From NCBI GenBank assembly GCA_019119895.1, contig DWWD01000026.1, positions 27,886 through 91,885 on the forward strand: DNA of 64,000 nucleotides, given 5' to 3'. Source of the stretch: Candidatus Anaerostipes avistercoris. GTDB lineage: Bacteria; Bacillota; Clostridia; Lachnospirales; Lachnospiraceae. A model generated the notes under the pieces. It worked only from the letters and a program-made list of their open reading frames with translations, was not told the origin of the DNA and made no database searches. This document shows positions 1 through 7,252 of the stretch, one piece after another (positions within the stretch are counted from its first letter, which is position 1; every line of letters starts with the position of its first letter). The position numbers and the translations under genes were made by a program.

Positions 1-1
1 C

Positions 2-49
2 TCTGGATCAGATCATCTGGTAAAAAAATCCGGCATGGTTTTCGGATAA
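2..49 (+). CDS. possible 3' end of a gene that starts before the window
   Basis: One frame is open from base 2 to a TAA at 47-49 and would encode the last 15 residues of a protein. Two other frames also close nearby (21 and 93), so the choice is uncertain. The only support is the terminator-like hairpin about 30 bases downstream, which implies that a plus-strand gene ends just before it. No family can be recognised. Confidence 0.25.
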   Translation, partial: SGSDHLVKKSGMVFG

Positions 50-81
50 AAAACAAAAAATTGAAGAAAATAAAAAACAAG

Positions 82-117
82 GCGGGAAGATAAGTGAAAA
101 ATCTTCTCGTCTTTTTG
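82..117 (+). terminator. rho-independent terminator of the upstream gene
   Basis: A GGCGGGAAGAT arm pairs with ATCTTCTCGTC across a short A-rich loop and is followed by TTTTT. It separates whatever lies upstream of the window from the promoter at 120-148. Confidence 0.6.
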
Positions 118-119
118 TA

Positions 120-176
120 TGGACATTTTCCGTAATTCAGCGTATGATACATATTAGTTAGTTAAGACTAACCTAA
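120..176 (+). promoter_or_regulatory. promoter with DtxR-type operator before the DUF3793-flavodoxin operon
   Basis: TGGACA at 120-125 and TATGAT at 143-148 are separated by exactly 17 bases. A palindrome, GTTAGT-TAAG-ACTAAC, lies at 157-172, over the expected transcription start. It belongs to the GTTAG-N6-CTAAC set also found before feoA, the Fur-like gene and ybaN. A DtxR-family repressor is encoded at 5461-5835. Repression when metal is plentiful is an inference from position and family. Confidence 0.75.
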
Positions 177-189
177 AAGGAGGAACCAG

Positions 190-801
190 ATGAGGTATCA
201 GGAAGAATTAAGCCGGGTAAAGTGGAAAAAGAATATGCAGATGCAGATCGCAATGCACTGCGGTCCTGTGTTTGCGGGGATCAAACCATCCAACACAGTG
301 ACTCTGGATTTTCATGATTCCCGAAAACTTATGGAAACATTTCGCGGGAGTGATATTAAATGTGCTCTGATCTACGGGGGAACACGGAAATGTCTGTGGC
401 TTCTGTACAGAGAGCAGGATGTACAGGAATATTTACTGCAGCCGCGGCACAGGAAATTCTTAAGGGACTGCGGATATTCATCCTTTCAGTTAAAAGACAT
501 TCTTCATGCGCTCAGGGAACGCTATCATTTATACAAAACGAAACAGCAGGAGTTCCCCCACGAGCTTGGCCTGATTCTCGGATACCCGCTGTGTGATGTG
601 CTGGGATTCATCGAGTATCAGGGACAGAATTACCTGTACTCAGGATACTGGAAAGTTTATAAAAACCCGGCAGAGACGAAACGGCTGTTTGATCTCTATG
701 ATCATATCCGCTACTACATGGTAAAACAGGTAGAATACGGGAAATCCCTGGAACAGCTGCTGGAGTCCTGCGGCGGACATCAGGTTCAGAACTATGCGTA
801 A
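190..801 (+). CDS. DUF3793 family protein
   Basis: A 203-residue soluble protein that I recognise as DUF3793, a family of unknown biochemistry found in anaerobic Firmicutes. No signal peptide, membrane segment or classical catalytic motif is visible; the protein is basic at its start and rich in Tyr, Arg and His. It starts at an ATG 7 bases after AGGAGGAA. The promoter upstream carries a DtxR-type operator, and a flavodoxin follows 30 bases downstream, so the two genes form an operon. The context points to a role in iron or redox homeostasis, but that is inference only. Confidence 0.8.
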   Translation: MRYQEELSRVKWKKNMQMQIAMHCGPVFAGIKPSNTVTLDFHDSRKLMETFRGSDIKCALIYGGTRKCLWLLYREQDVQEYLLQPRHRKFLRDCGYSSFQLKDILHALRERYHLYKTKQQEFPHELGLILGYPLCDVLGFIEYQGQNYLYSGYWKVYKNPAETKRLFDLYDHIRYYMVKQVEYGKSLEQLLESCGGHQVQNYA

Positions 802-831
802 AAAAAGAGGTTCATATAAGGAGGATAAGAG

Positions 832-1263
832 ATGGACGAAATCATGGTTGTTTATTGGACAGGAACAGGAAATACACAGACAATGGCGGAATATGTAGGA
901 GAAGGAATCCGCGAAGGGGGAAAGACTCCGAAAGTCGTTCCTGTAGAAGAAATCAGCGCTTCCGATCTGAAAGACGCGCCGGTCTTCGCTCTTGGCTGCC
1001 CGTCCATGGGAGTTGAGACACTGGAAGAGTCTGTGATGGAACCTTTCGTTGAGGAAGTGACAGCCTTTGCCTCAGGAAAGAAAATCGGTCTGTTCGGCTC
1101 TTACGGATGGGGCGATGGCGAATGGATGAGAAACTGGGTGGATCAGATGACAGAAGCGGGAGCCGAAGTATATGGCGGAGAAGACGCCATCTGCCAGGAA
1201 GCTCCGGATGAGGATGCCCAGGACGAACTGAAAGAACTTGGAAAAGAATTAGCAGCTTTGTAG
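832..1263 (+). CDS. flavodoxin (short chain)
   Basis: At 143 residues this has the usual length of a short-chain flavodoxin. The FMN phosphate loop TGTGNT is at residues 10-15 after a hydrophobic first strand. Acidic residues dominate the rest, as is typical of a cytoplasmic electron carrier that binds FMN. It starts at ATG 832 with an AAGGAGGA ribosome binding site. It is co-transcribed with DUF3793 from a promoter with a DtxR-type operator. Flavodoxins replace ferredoxin when iron is scarce, so metal-dependent repression makes physiological sense. The redox partner cannot be told from the sequence. Confidence 0.93.
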   Translation: MDEIMVVYWTGTGNTQTMAEYVGEGIREGGKTPKVVPVEEISASDLKDAPVFALGCPSMGVETLEESVMEPFVEEVTAFASGKKIGLFGSYGWGDGEWMRNWVDQMTEAGAEVYGGEDAICQEAPDEDAQDELKELGKELAAL

Positions 1264-1272
1264 GAAAAAGAG

Positions 1273-1320
1273 AGGCTTCCGACCGTAAAGATATCTTTCC
1301 GGAAGGGAGCCTTGGTTTTT
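1273..1320 (+). terminator. probable terminator after the flavodoxin gene
   Basis: AGGCTTCC pairs with GGAAGGGAGCCT across about 20 bases, with a small mismatch, and a TTGGTTTTT tract follows. It lies directly after the flavodoxin stop codon. Confidence 0.5.
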
Positions 1321-1382
1321 CAGACACAATGACATCATATTCCGGCGGCAGCATTGGATTTGCAGGAGAAAGGAAGGTTATT

Positions 1383-1664
1383 ATGAGCGTAGTGATCATC
1401 GGAGGGCATGACCGCATGGTGTGCCAGTACAGACAGATTTGCAAACAGCATAAATGTAAGGTAAAAATATTCACCCAGATGCCTTCGGCACTGAATAAAA
1501 AGATCGGAACACCGGACCTGGTCGTATTATTTACAAACACAGTATCACACAAAATGGTCAAATGCGCTGTGGCCGAAGCAAAAAATAAGAACATTGAAAT
1601 TGTGCGCAGCCATACCAGCAGTCAGGCCGCGTTAAGGGAAATTTTAGAAGAAAAAAGCAGATAA
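1383..1664 (+). CDS. DUF2325 domain protein
   Basis: A 93-residue protein that matches my memory of DUF2325. It opens with a beta strand and a GGHD turn (VVIIGGHDRM), followed by a Lys/Cys-rich helix, a central strand ending VVLFTNTVSH, and a SHTSS motif before the last helix. This is a small Rossmann-like alpha/beta fold; the biochemical role of the family is unknown. ATG 1383 is preferred over an in-frame ATG 54 bases upstream because AAAGGAAGG precedes it closely. It sits alone between two terminator or promoter regions, immediately ahead of the regulated feoA promoters. Confidence 0.72.
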   Translation: MSVVIIGGHDRMVCQYRQICKQHKCKVKIFTQMPSALNKKIGTPDLVVLFTNTVSHKMVKCAVAEAKNKNIEIVRSHTSSQAALREILEEKSR

Positions 1665-1667
1665 TAG

Positions 1668-1721
1668 TTGACAATAAAACATAAATCTGATAATCTACGA
1701 TTGTAGTTAGATTGCGCTAAC
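1668..1721 (+). promoter_or_regulatory. distal feo promoter P1 with DtxR-type operator
   Basis: TTGACA at 1668-1673 and TAATCT at 1691-1696 are 17 bases apart. The operator GTTAG-ATTGCG-CTAAC lies at 1706-1721, just after the expected start point. It has the same geometry as the other members of the set. Confidence 0.7.
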
Positions 1722-1789
1722 TTAGAACAAACTAACTGCGAAAAAACGTGGATTTATCAATAATTACAGAAAAAAATACAAAAAAGTTC

Positions 1790-1821
1790 TTGACGGCTAA
1801 CTGTAGTTAGCGTATACTAAC
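1790..1821 (+). promoter_or_regulatory. proximal feo promoter P2 with two overlapping operators
   Basis: TTGACG at 1790-1795 and TATACT at 1813-1818 have a 17-base spacer. GTTAG-CGTATA-CTAAC at 1806-1821 covers the -10 element. A second perfect inverted repeat, GCTAAC-TGTA-GTTAGC, fills the spacer at 1796-1811 and shares its right half with the first. Binding here would directly block RNA polymerase. Confidence 0.75.
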
Positions 1822-1867
1822 GGATTGGAAAGGACGATAGTATTTAAAAAACGAAAAGAGGAATAAT

Positions 1868-2080
1868 ATGATGCCTTTGATTATGGCAAATACCGGAGAA
1901 ACAAATATCATCCGCAAAGTGGGCGGAAGCGAAGAAACCAGGAGATTTTTAGAGAACCTGGGTTTTGTCGCAGGGACTGAAATTGAAGTTTTATCAGCGA
2001 TCGGAGGGAACGTGATCGTGAACATCAAGGATTCCCGCGTTGCGATTAATAAGGATATGGCACGGCATATTATGGTATAG
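1868..2080 (+). CDS. feoA: ferrous iron transport protein FeoA (first copy)
   Basis: A 70-residue SH3-like FeoA protein. It has the typical core: an R-R-F-L-E-N-L-G-F helix, a G-T-E-I-E-V strand turn and a closing hydrophobic strand ending HIMV. FeoA binds the cytoplasmic part of the FeoB iron transporter and affects its activity. Either ATG 1868 or ATG 1871 could be used after GAGGAA. It is the first gene of the feoA-feoA-feoB unit, behind two tandem promoters with DtxR-type operators. The second feoA begins 42 bases downstream. Confidence 0.93.
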   Translation: MMPLIMANTGETNIIRKVGGSEETRRFLENLGFVAGTEIEVLSAIGGNVIVNIKDSRVAINKDMARHIMV

Positions 2081-2122
2081 CGCCGGTTGTATTATATAGA
2101 TCATTGTGAAAAGAAAGGAGAC

Positions 2123-2356
2123 ATGACAATGACGCTGGGAGAAGCAGAGGTTGGAAGCACTGTCGTTGTATCAAAAATCGACGGCGACGGAGCTTACAAG
2201 CGCAGAATTATGGATATGGGAATTACAAAAGGCAGTGAGCTTTACATCAGAAAGGTAGCGCCGCTGGGAGATCCGGTAGAAATCACGGTGCGCGGATACG
2301 AGCTTTCTGTGAGAAAAAATGATGCTCAGTGCGTAGAAGTAAAAGTGGTAAATTAA
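2123..2356 (+). CDS. feoA: ferrous iron transport protein FeoA (second copy)
   Basis: A 77-residue FeoA-like protein with the canonical R-R-I-M-D-M-G-I / G-S-E-L-Y-I-R core and a final V-R-G-Y-E-L-S-V-R segment. It is clearly diverged from the copy directly upstream. ATG 2123 is chosen because AAAGGAG ends six bases before it; an in-frame upstream ATG at 2087 has no such site. Two feoA genes before one feoB are known in Clostridia. Whether both bind FeoB, or one has another role, cannot be read from the sequence. Confidence 0.93.
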   Translation: MTMTLGEAEVGSTVVVSKIDGDGAYKRRIMDMGITKGSELYIRKVAPLGDPVEITVRGYELSVRKNDAQCVEVKVVN

Positions 2357-2407
2357 TCTTATTTTTAGTGCAAAGTCAGAAGCTTAACTTGAAAGGGAGG
2401 GAAAATA

Positions 2408-4594
2408 ATGGCAATTAATATTGCACTTGCAGGTAACCCGAACTGCGGTAAAACAACAATGTTTAACGCGCTGACCGGAGCAAACCAGTATGTGGGAAAC
2501 TGGCCGGGCGTTACAGTCGAGAAAAAAGAAGGAAAACTGAAAGGAAAGAGAAAAAACGAGGATATTACGATCACCGACCTTCCGGGAATTTATTCTCTTT
2601 CACCATATACACTGGAAGAGGTTGTCAGCCGTGATTTTCTGCTGAACGAAAATCCGGACGTTATCATCGACCTGGTAGACGCGACAAACATCGAGAGAAA
2701 CTTATATCTGACAACTCAGCTGATCGAAACCGGTATTCCGGTTGTGATCGCGCTCAATATGGCGGATCTGATCGAGAAAAGAGGCATTCGGATTGACACA
2801 GAGCGTTTATCCATGCTGCTCAACTGTCCGATCATTGAGACATCTGCACTGAAACAGACCGGATTGGATGAATTGATTGATGAGGCAGTCCGCGTGGCAA
2901 ACAAGAAAACGGTAGATCTTCCGAAAGAGATTTTCTCCAAAGAGCTGGAAACAGCCATTGAAGACGTGAAGAAAGTTCTTCCTGGATCTGTGACAGAAGA
3001 TAAGAGAAGATGGTATGCTGTAAAATTCCTTGAAAATGACAGCAAGGTAACAGAAACCATGCAGCTTTCCGCATCCGGAAAATCCGTTGTGGAAACAGAC
3101 CGAAAGAAAATAGAAGAAGCACACGATGACGATATGGAAAGTATTGTAACAGACCAGCGTTATCAGTTTATTCAGAAAATTGTAAAAACAGCAGTGAAGA
3201 AAGGAAAAGATAAACTTACGGTATCTGATAAGATTGACCGTATCGTGACCAACCGTATTCTCGGTATTCCTATTTTCATTGCGGTAATGTTCGTGGTATA
3301 CTACATATCAGTAACGACAATCGGAACATTCGTAACAGACTGGACCAATGATGTCTTCGTTGTTGCGATCCAGGATGCAGTTTCCGGATTCCTTGGAACC
3401 ATTGGCGCCGGAGATCTGGTAACCAGCCTTGTGGTAGACGGTATTATCGGCGGTGTCGGAGCCGTTCTTGGTTTCGTTCCGCAGATGGCAATTCTGTTCC
3501 TGTTCCTGTCTCTTTTGGAAGACTGCGGATATATGGTTCGTATCGCCTTCGTCATGGACCGTGTGTTCCGCCATTTCGGATTATCAGGAAAGAGTTTCAT
3601 TCCTCTTCTGATCTCTTCCGGATGCGGAATTCCTGGAATCATGGCGTCCAAGACTATTGAACAGGACAATGACAGACGATTAACAATTATGACAGCGACC
3701 TTTATCCCTTGCGGCGCAAAACTTCCGGTTATCGCGCTGATGGGAGGAGTTATGGCAAGCTATGCGACAGGAAGCTACGAAGCAGGCGGAATCATTGCTC
3801 CGGCCATGTATTTCATGGGAATTGTAGCAGTATTAGTATCAGCCATTATCCTGAAAAAGACAAAACCGTTCTCAGGAAAACCGGCTCCGTTTGTTATGGA
3901 ACTTCCACAGTACCATATTCCGTCCGCTAAGACAGTATTGCTTCATGTATGGGAGAGACTGAAAGGATTTATTATCAAAGCCGGAACGATTCTGTTCCTT
4001 GCATGTGTTGTTATGTGGTTCCTGGGCGGATTCGGATTCGACGGAGGAAGCTTCGGAATGGTAGAAGACAGTGCAGACAGCCTTCTGGCTATGATCGGCG
4101 GCGTGATCGCTCCTTTATTTGCACCGCTTGGATTCGGCGAGTGGCAGCCGGTGGCAGCATCCCTTTCCGGATTTACGGCAAAGGAAGCAATCGTTTCCAC
4201 AATGGGTGTACTTGCAAATGTAGGTGCGGATGACGTTGAAAATGCTATTACAGTAGGTCAGGCAGTGCAGGGATGGTTCCCAAGTGCTCTGGCAGCATTC
4301 ACATTCCTTGTATTCAACCTGCTGGATTCCCCTTGCCTTGCGGCAATCGCGACAATGGCGCAGCAGATGCAGTCCAGAAAATGGTTCTGGTTTGCAATCT
4401 TATTCCAGAATATCTTTGCATACGTTGTGTGCCTGTGCATTTATCAGATCGGATCATTCGTAATGGGAGGAGCGTTCGGAATCGGAACCGCAGTCGGAAT
4501 TATCTTCGCGGTGATCTTACTCTTCCTGTTATTCAGACCGGATCCGTATAAAAATCAAAAAGTTTATTCTAAGAGGTCTGTTCAGTCAGTATAA
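2408..4594 (+). CDS. feoB: ferrous iron transporter FeoB
   Basis: A full-length 728-residue Fe(II) transporter. The N-terminal G domain has GNPNCGKTT (G1, residue 9 on), NWPGVTVEK (G2), DLPGIYSL (G3), NMAD (G4) and ETSALK (G5). A helical GDI-like spacer reaches about residue 275, and the C-terminal part has two Gate-type membrane regions with the conserved Cys-Gly turns SSGCGIPGIM and IPCGAKLPV. The start is ATG 2408 after GAAAGGGAGG. It lies directly downstream of both feoA genes. Iron-dependent repression is expected from the operators at 1706 and 1806. Confidence 0.97.
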   Translation: MAINIALAGNPNCGKTTMFNALTGANQYVGNWPGVTVEKKEGKLKGKRKNEDITITDLPGIYSLSPYTLEEVVSRDFLLNENPDVIIDLVDATNIERNLYLTTQLIETGIPVVIALNMADLIEKRGIRIDTERLSMLLNCPIIETSALKQTGLDELIDEAVRVANKKTVDLPKEIFSKELETAIEDVKKVLPGSVTEDKRRWYAVKFLENDSKVTETMQLSASGKSVVETDRKKIEEAHDDDMESIVTDQRYQFIQKIVKTAVKKGKDKLTVSDKIDRIVTNRILGIPIFIAVMFVVYYISVTTIGTFVTDWTNDVFVVAIQDAVSGFLGTIGAGDLVTSLVVDGIIGGVGAVLGFVPQMAILFLFLSLLEDCGYMVRIAFVMDRVFRHFGLSGKSFIPLLISSGCGIPGIMASKTIEQDNDRRLTIMTATFIPCGAKLPVIALMGGVMASYATGSYEAGGIIAPAMYFMGIVAVLVSAIILKKTKPFSGKPAPFVMELPQYHIPSAKTVLLHVWERLKGFIIKAGTILFLACVVMWFLGGFGFDGGSFGMVEDSADSLLAMIGGVIAPLFAPLGFGEWQPVAASLSGFTAKEAIVSTMGVLANVGADDVENAITVGQAVQGWFPSALAAFTFLVFNLLDSPCLAAIATMAQQMQSRKWFWFAILFQNIFAYVVCLCIYQIGSFVMGGAFGIGTAVGIIFAVILLFLLFRPDPYKNQKVYSKRSVQSV

Positions 4595-4607
4595 AAATAA
4601 AAGGAAG

Positions 4608-4640
4608 AAGCTGGATGCGCAAACCTGCATCCGGCTTTTC
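4608..4640 (+). terminator. weak terminator or attenuator between feoB and its accessory genes
   Basis: AAGCTGGATGC pairs with GCATCCGGCTT (one mismatch) across a short loop, and TTTT follows. The U-tract is short, so partial read-through to the next three genes is likely. That would keep them in the feo unit at lower dose. Confidence 0.55.
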
Positions 4641-4666
4641 TGCCTGCAGAAAGGAGAACTATCAAA

Positions 4667-4831
4667 ATGGCAGATATTATCATATTAATCTTGGTTTTAG
4701 GATATTGTGCTTATATTATCTGGAACAGACATAAGAAATCCAAAAGCGGTTCAGGATGTCAGAGCTGTGCAGGAGGCTGCGCCGGCTGTTCAGGCTGCAG
4801 CGGATTTACAGTCGGTGAAGAGAAGAAGTAA
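4667..4831 (+). CDS. FeoB-associated Cys-rich membrane protein
   Basis: A 54-residue protein with one N-terminal membrane helix (residues 3-19), a basic turn RHKKSKS, and a Cys/Gly tail with five Cys in CxxC and CxxxC spacing between residues 31 and 44. This matches the family named FeoB-associated Cys-rich membrane protein. It starts at ATG 4667 after AAAGGAG. The tail probably binds iron or another soft metal at the membrane face, but this is inferred from composition and from the feoB neighbour. Confidence 0.88.
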   Translation: MADIIILILVLGYCAYIIWNRHKKSKSGSGCQSCAGGCAGCSGCSGFTVGEEKK

Positions 4832-4848
4832 GCGGGGAGGCAGGATAT

Positions 4849-4986
4849 ATGGGAGATTCCACAGGATCAATGTTCTACATGTTTGCCATTTTTATCGGTA
4901 TTTATATTGTAGGAATGCTGCTTTATCAGGGATATCAGATGATCAAGAAGTGGCGCAGGAACCGCCGCTCGAGAAACAGAGAATAA
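4849..4986 (+). CDS. small single-pass membrane protein in the feo cluster
   Basis: A 45-residue protein with a short polar start (GDSTGS), a single hydrophobic helix at about residues 8-27 and a strongly basic Arg/Lys tail. It starts at ATG 4849 after GGGGAGG, 17 bases behind the Cys-rich protein. I know no family name for it. Its size, topology and position suggest a small accessory subunit of the iron transport complex, but no residue proves this. Confidence 0.6.
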   Translation: MGDSTGSMFYMFAIFIGIYIVGMLLYQGYQMIKKWRRNRRSRNRE

Positions 4987-5002
4987 GGAAGGAGTGCTTC
5001 AA

Positions 5003-5368
5003 ATGGTAGATACGATCATTGTCATAATCGTCGTTCTGCTTATGGTATTGGCCGCGAAGCAGGCAGTAAAACATTTTCGTGGAGAAGGTTCATGCTGCGG
5101 CGGAGGCTCCGGGGCATCCAAAGTGAAGATAAAAGAAAAGCAGTTGTCTGGTCCGGTCATCGGCAAGAAGACAATGGCGATAGAAGGAATGCATTGTGAA
5201 CATTGTGTACAGAATGTCATGGGTGCGCTCAACAGCATTCAGGGAGTATCCGCGAAGGTCTTTCTGGATGAAAATAAGGCAGTCGTTTCCTATGAAACAG
5301 AAGTCAGTGAGAACACCTTAAGAAATGCAGTAGAAAACGCCGGATATAAGGTACGTTCTATCATATAA
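5003..5368 (+). CDS. membrane-anchored heavy-metal-associated (HMA) domain protein
   Basis: A 121-residue protein. An N-terminal membrane helix (about residues 3-20) leads to a CCGGG linker, and a CopZ-like HMA domain has the metal motif GMHCEHC. It ends with the usual VENAGYKV helix and strand. ATG 5003 fits the GGAAGGAG site at 4987-4994 better than the earlier in-frame GTG. It is the last gene of the feo unit and is followed by a strong terminator. The CxxC motif would bind Cu(I) or a similar soft ion; its link to iron uptake rests only on genomic position. Confidence 0.85.
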   Translation: MVDTIIVIIVVLLMVLAAKQAVKHFRGEGSCCGGGSGASKVKIKEKQLSGPVIGKKTMAIEGMHCEHCVQNVMGALNSIQGVSAKVFLDENKAVVSYETEVSENTLRNAVENAGYKVRSII

Positions 5369-5371
5369 CAA

Positions 5372-5420
5372 AATAATGCTGCAGATCCGTTCCGTTATGG
5401 ATGGATTCTGCAGCATTATT
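5372..5420 (+). terminator. strong, probably bidirectional terminator
   Basis: AATAATGCTGCAGA pairs perfectly with TCTGCAGCATTATT around a loop of about 20 bases. It ends the feo unit on the plus strand. It also lies just past the minus-strand DtxR gene, whose reading direction meets it. Confidence 0.8.
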
Positions 5421-5460
5421 GTTGTCTCATGGAAAATAATTACGGACTGTGGTCAGACAT

Positions 5461-5835
5461 TTATTTGTTCTTCTTTGATTCCAGATGATGCTTAATGGCA
5501 TCAAAACTTTCAGGACTGATCACATGTTCCATACGGCAGGCATCTTCCGTTGCAGTCTCCGGATCTACGCCCAGATCGATCAGCATCTGGGATAAGACTG
5601 TATGCCGTTCATAGATCGTCTCCGCAATCCTGCGCCCGGATTCTGTGAGGGCAATATGTCCGTCTGTGTCCATAACGATCAACCCTTTTTGTCTTAAATT
5701 CTTCATCGCAACACTGACGCTGGGTTTAGAAAAATTCAATTTATGGACAATGTCAATGGAACGGACTGTATTTTGCGCCTGCCCCAGAATCAAAATCGTT
5801 TCCAGGTAATTTTCAGCAGACTCTTGTACCTTCAA
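5461..5835 (-). CDS. DtxR-family metal-dependent repressor
   Basis: A 124-residue repressor. A winged helix-turn-helix (residues 1-65, recognition helix around SKPSVSVAMKNL) is followed by the metal-binding dimerisation domain. It has H at about residue 78 and an ACRMEH motif matching the C-x2-E-H ligands of DtxR rather than the Mn-type MntR. There is no C-terminal SH3-like domain. It has its own promoter (TTTACA-N17-TATAAT, minus strand) without the GTTAG palindrome, so it is probably not autoregulated. It is the obvious candidate to bind the GTTAG-N6-CTAAC operators. Iron as co-repressor is inferred. Confidence 0.92.
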   Translation of the reverse strand: MKVQESAENYLETILILGQAQNTVRSIDIVHKLNFSKPSVSVAMKNLRQKGLIVMDTDGHIALTESGRRIAETIYERHTVLSQMLIDLGVDPETATEDACRMEHVISPESFDAIKHHLESKKNK

Positions 5836-5887
5836 AAAACTTCCTCCTTACATCAGTGTCTTAAAACAATAAACAAGTTTGCTCTTG

Positions 5888-5916
5888 ATTATAGCATAGA
5901 AGAAAAAAACTGTAAA
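5888..5916 (-). promoter_or_regulatory. promoter of the DtxR-family gene
   Basis: On the minus strand, TTTACA (5911-5916) and TATAAT (5888-5893) are separated by exactly 17 bases. No GTTAG palindrome overlaps it. Confidence 0.7.
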
Positions 5917-5992
5917 GCAGAGGCAGGAAAGGGGTCTGAAGAGGGTTCTTACAGAAAAAAGACTGTATGAAAAGAGAAATGCGGAAAAGGGG

Positions 5993-6045
5993 TTGACAAA
6001 TAGGTTAGACGATGCTAACCTATAAATGAATTAGGAGTGACTAAC
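5993..6045 (+). promoter_or_regulatory. promoter and double DtxR-type operator before the Fur-like gene
   Basis: TTGACA at 5993-5998 is followed by the best palindrome of the set: TAGGTTAG-ACGATG-CTAACCTA at 6001-6022, with perfect 8-base arms. A second site, ATTAG-GAGTGA-CTAAC, lies at 6030-6045. The likely -10 (TAACCT at 6016) is inside the first operator. Confidence 0.75.
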
Positions 6046-6082
6046 CAATTCCTCAATATAGTAAATAATCAATAAAAACAAG

Positions 6083-6122
6083 GTCGGATGGATGAGGCAC
6101 ATCAGTGCTTTATCCATCGGAC
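6083..6122 (+). promoter_or_regulatory. leader hairpin before the Fur-like gene
   Basis: GTCGGATGGAT pairs with ATCCATCGGAC, and an inner GGCAC/GTGCT stem continues it. No U-run follows, so it is not a plain terminator. It sits in the transcribed leader about 30 bases before the start codon and could be an RNA control element or a stability hairpin. Confidence 0.5.
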
Positions 6123-6153
6123 TGCGTGACAGAAATCAAAGGGTGATATGAGT

Positions 6154-6408
6154 ATGTGTCAACAGGATATAGAAAAAGTATTACAGCAAAATGGAAAAAG
6201 AATTACCAAACAGAGAAAGATTCTGCTGGATGTTATATTAAATGGTCAGTGGGAATGCTGCAAAGAGATTTATTATGAAGCAGTGAAGAGAGATCCTACC
6301 ATTGGAATGGCCACCGTCTATCGGATGATGGCCACACTGGAAGAAATCGGAGTCCTGGAGCGGAGAAGTGTATTCCGCATGAAGGATGATGTGGAACAGC
6401 GCTGTTAG
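6154..6408 (+). CDS. Fur-family protein consisting of the DNA-binding domain only
   Basis: An 84-residue protein that matches only the N-terminal winged helix of the Fur family: RITKQRKILLDVI, then the recognition region GMATVYRMMATLEEIGVLERRS. The family is normally about 140 residues, with a C-terminal dimerisation and metal domain, which is absent here. The stop codon is followed within 45 bases by a strong terminator, and no downstream frame continues the domain. ATG 6154 is preferred because GGGTGAT abuts the earlier ATG at 6148. The gene has two DtxR-type operators, so iron probably controls it. Confidence 0.82.
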   Translation: MCQQDIEKVLQQNGKRITKQRKILLDVILNGQWECCKEIYYEAVKRDPTIGMATVYRMMATLEEIGVLERRSVFRMKDDVEQRC

Positions 6409-6448
6409 GGAAAGACGTCTTTTATAACAGAATATTAAAAAAATTAAG

Positions 6449-6485
6449 AAAGTATTTGGTTTCTTTCAATGAAATCAAATACTTT
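6449..6485 (+). terminator. rho-independent terminator after the Fur-like gene
   Basis: AAAGTATTTGGTTTC pairs with GAAATCAAATACTTT (one mismatch) around a 7-base loop, ending in TTTTTC. Confidence 0.8.
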
Positions 6486-6529
6486 TTCTGTTATGATAGA
6501 GAAACAGAAGGAAGAAGGGAGGTAACGGG

Positions 6530-7252
6530 GTGAAGAAAAAGCTGTTGAGTTTTCTTCTGATGATTTGTACTGCGGTGTTTGTCTTCTGCGGATGGCAGCT
6601 TTATCGGTACTATCATGCTTACCGCCAGGCGGAGCAGGAATATGAAGAAGTAAAGGAAGGGGCGGGATCCCGGGAAAACGGACGGGAAATTGACTTCAAA
6701 TCGCTGCAAAAAACCAATCAGGATGTGATTGGATGGATTTGTGCCGATGGAACCAGCATTGACTATCCCATCGTAAAGAGCCATGACAATGAAGAATATC
6801 TCAGTCGGACATTCCAGGGTACATCCAACCGTTCGGGTGCCATTTTTATGGATAAGAACTGCAGCAGTGATTTTGAGTCGGACAACAATGTGATTTACGG
6901 GCATCATATGAGAGATGGATCCATGTTTGCGGACCTGCTGGATTTCAGAGACGCATCATTTTTGAAGGAACATCATCAGATCATGGTTTATACACCGGAA
7001 AAAGACCTGAAACTGGAAGTGATTTCAGCCTATGCCGCCAGCGGCGACACCTTGATACCGGTTACATTTGCCAGTGAGGATGAAAAGAGGTCTTATATAT
7101 CAGAAATTTTGGAAAAGAGCGATGTATCTGCGAATGTTTCCGTGGAGGATCAGAAAAAAATAGGAAAACTATATACGTTTGTTACATGCAGTTATGAAGA
7201 AGAAAATAATCGTACATTTGTCCATGCAGTAGAAAGCGATGATATGACATGA
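6530..7252 (+). CDS. class B sortase
   Basis: A 240-residue cysteine transpeptidase with an N-terminal membrane anchor (residues 4-22). The sortase core has catalytic His in YGHHM (H125), Cys in VTCSYE (C220) and Arg in NNRTF (R228). It would join surface proteins to peptidoglycan. The GTG start at 6530 follows GGGAGG. Its stop overlaps the ATG of the GH25 gene (ATGA), so the two are translationally coupled. No sorting-signal substrate protein is seen nearby, so it could act on the GH25 neighbour's environment or on distant substrates. Confidence 0.92.
   Translation: MKKKLLSFLLMICTAVFVFCGWQLYRYYHAYRQAEQEYEEVKEGAGSRENGREIDFKSLQKTNQDVIGWICADGTSIDYPIVKSHDNEEYLSRTFQGTSNRSGAIFMDKNCSSDFESDNNVIYGHHMRDGSMFADLLDFRDASFLKEHHQIMVYTPEKDLKLEVISAYAASGDTLIPVTFASEDEKRSYISEILEKSDVSANVSVEDQKKIGKLYTFVTCSYEEENNRTFVHAVESDDMT

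Noticed and set aside
953..1594. Long open frame on the minus strand across the flavodoxin and DUF2325 genes
   Set aside because: It has no ribosome binding site and its text is low in typical protein patterns; it lies antisense to two well-supported genes.
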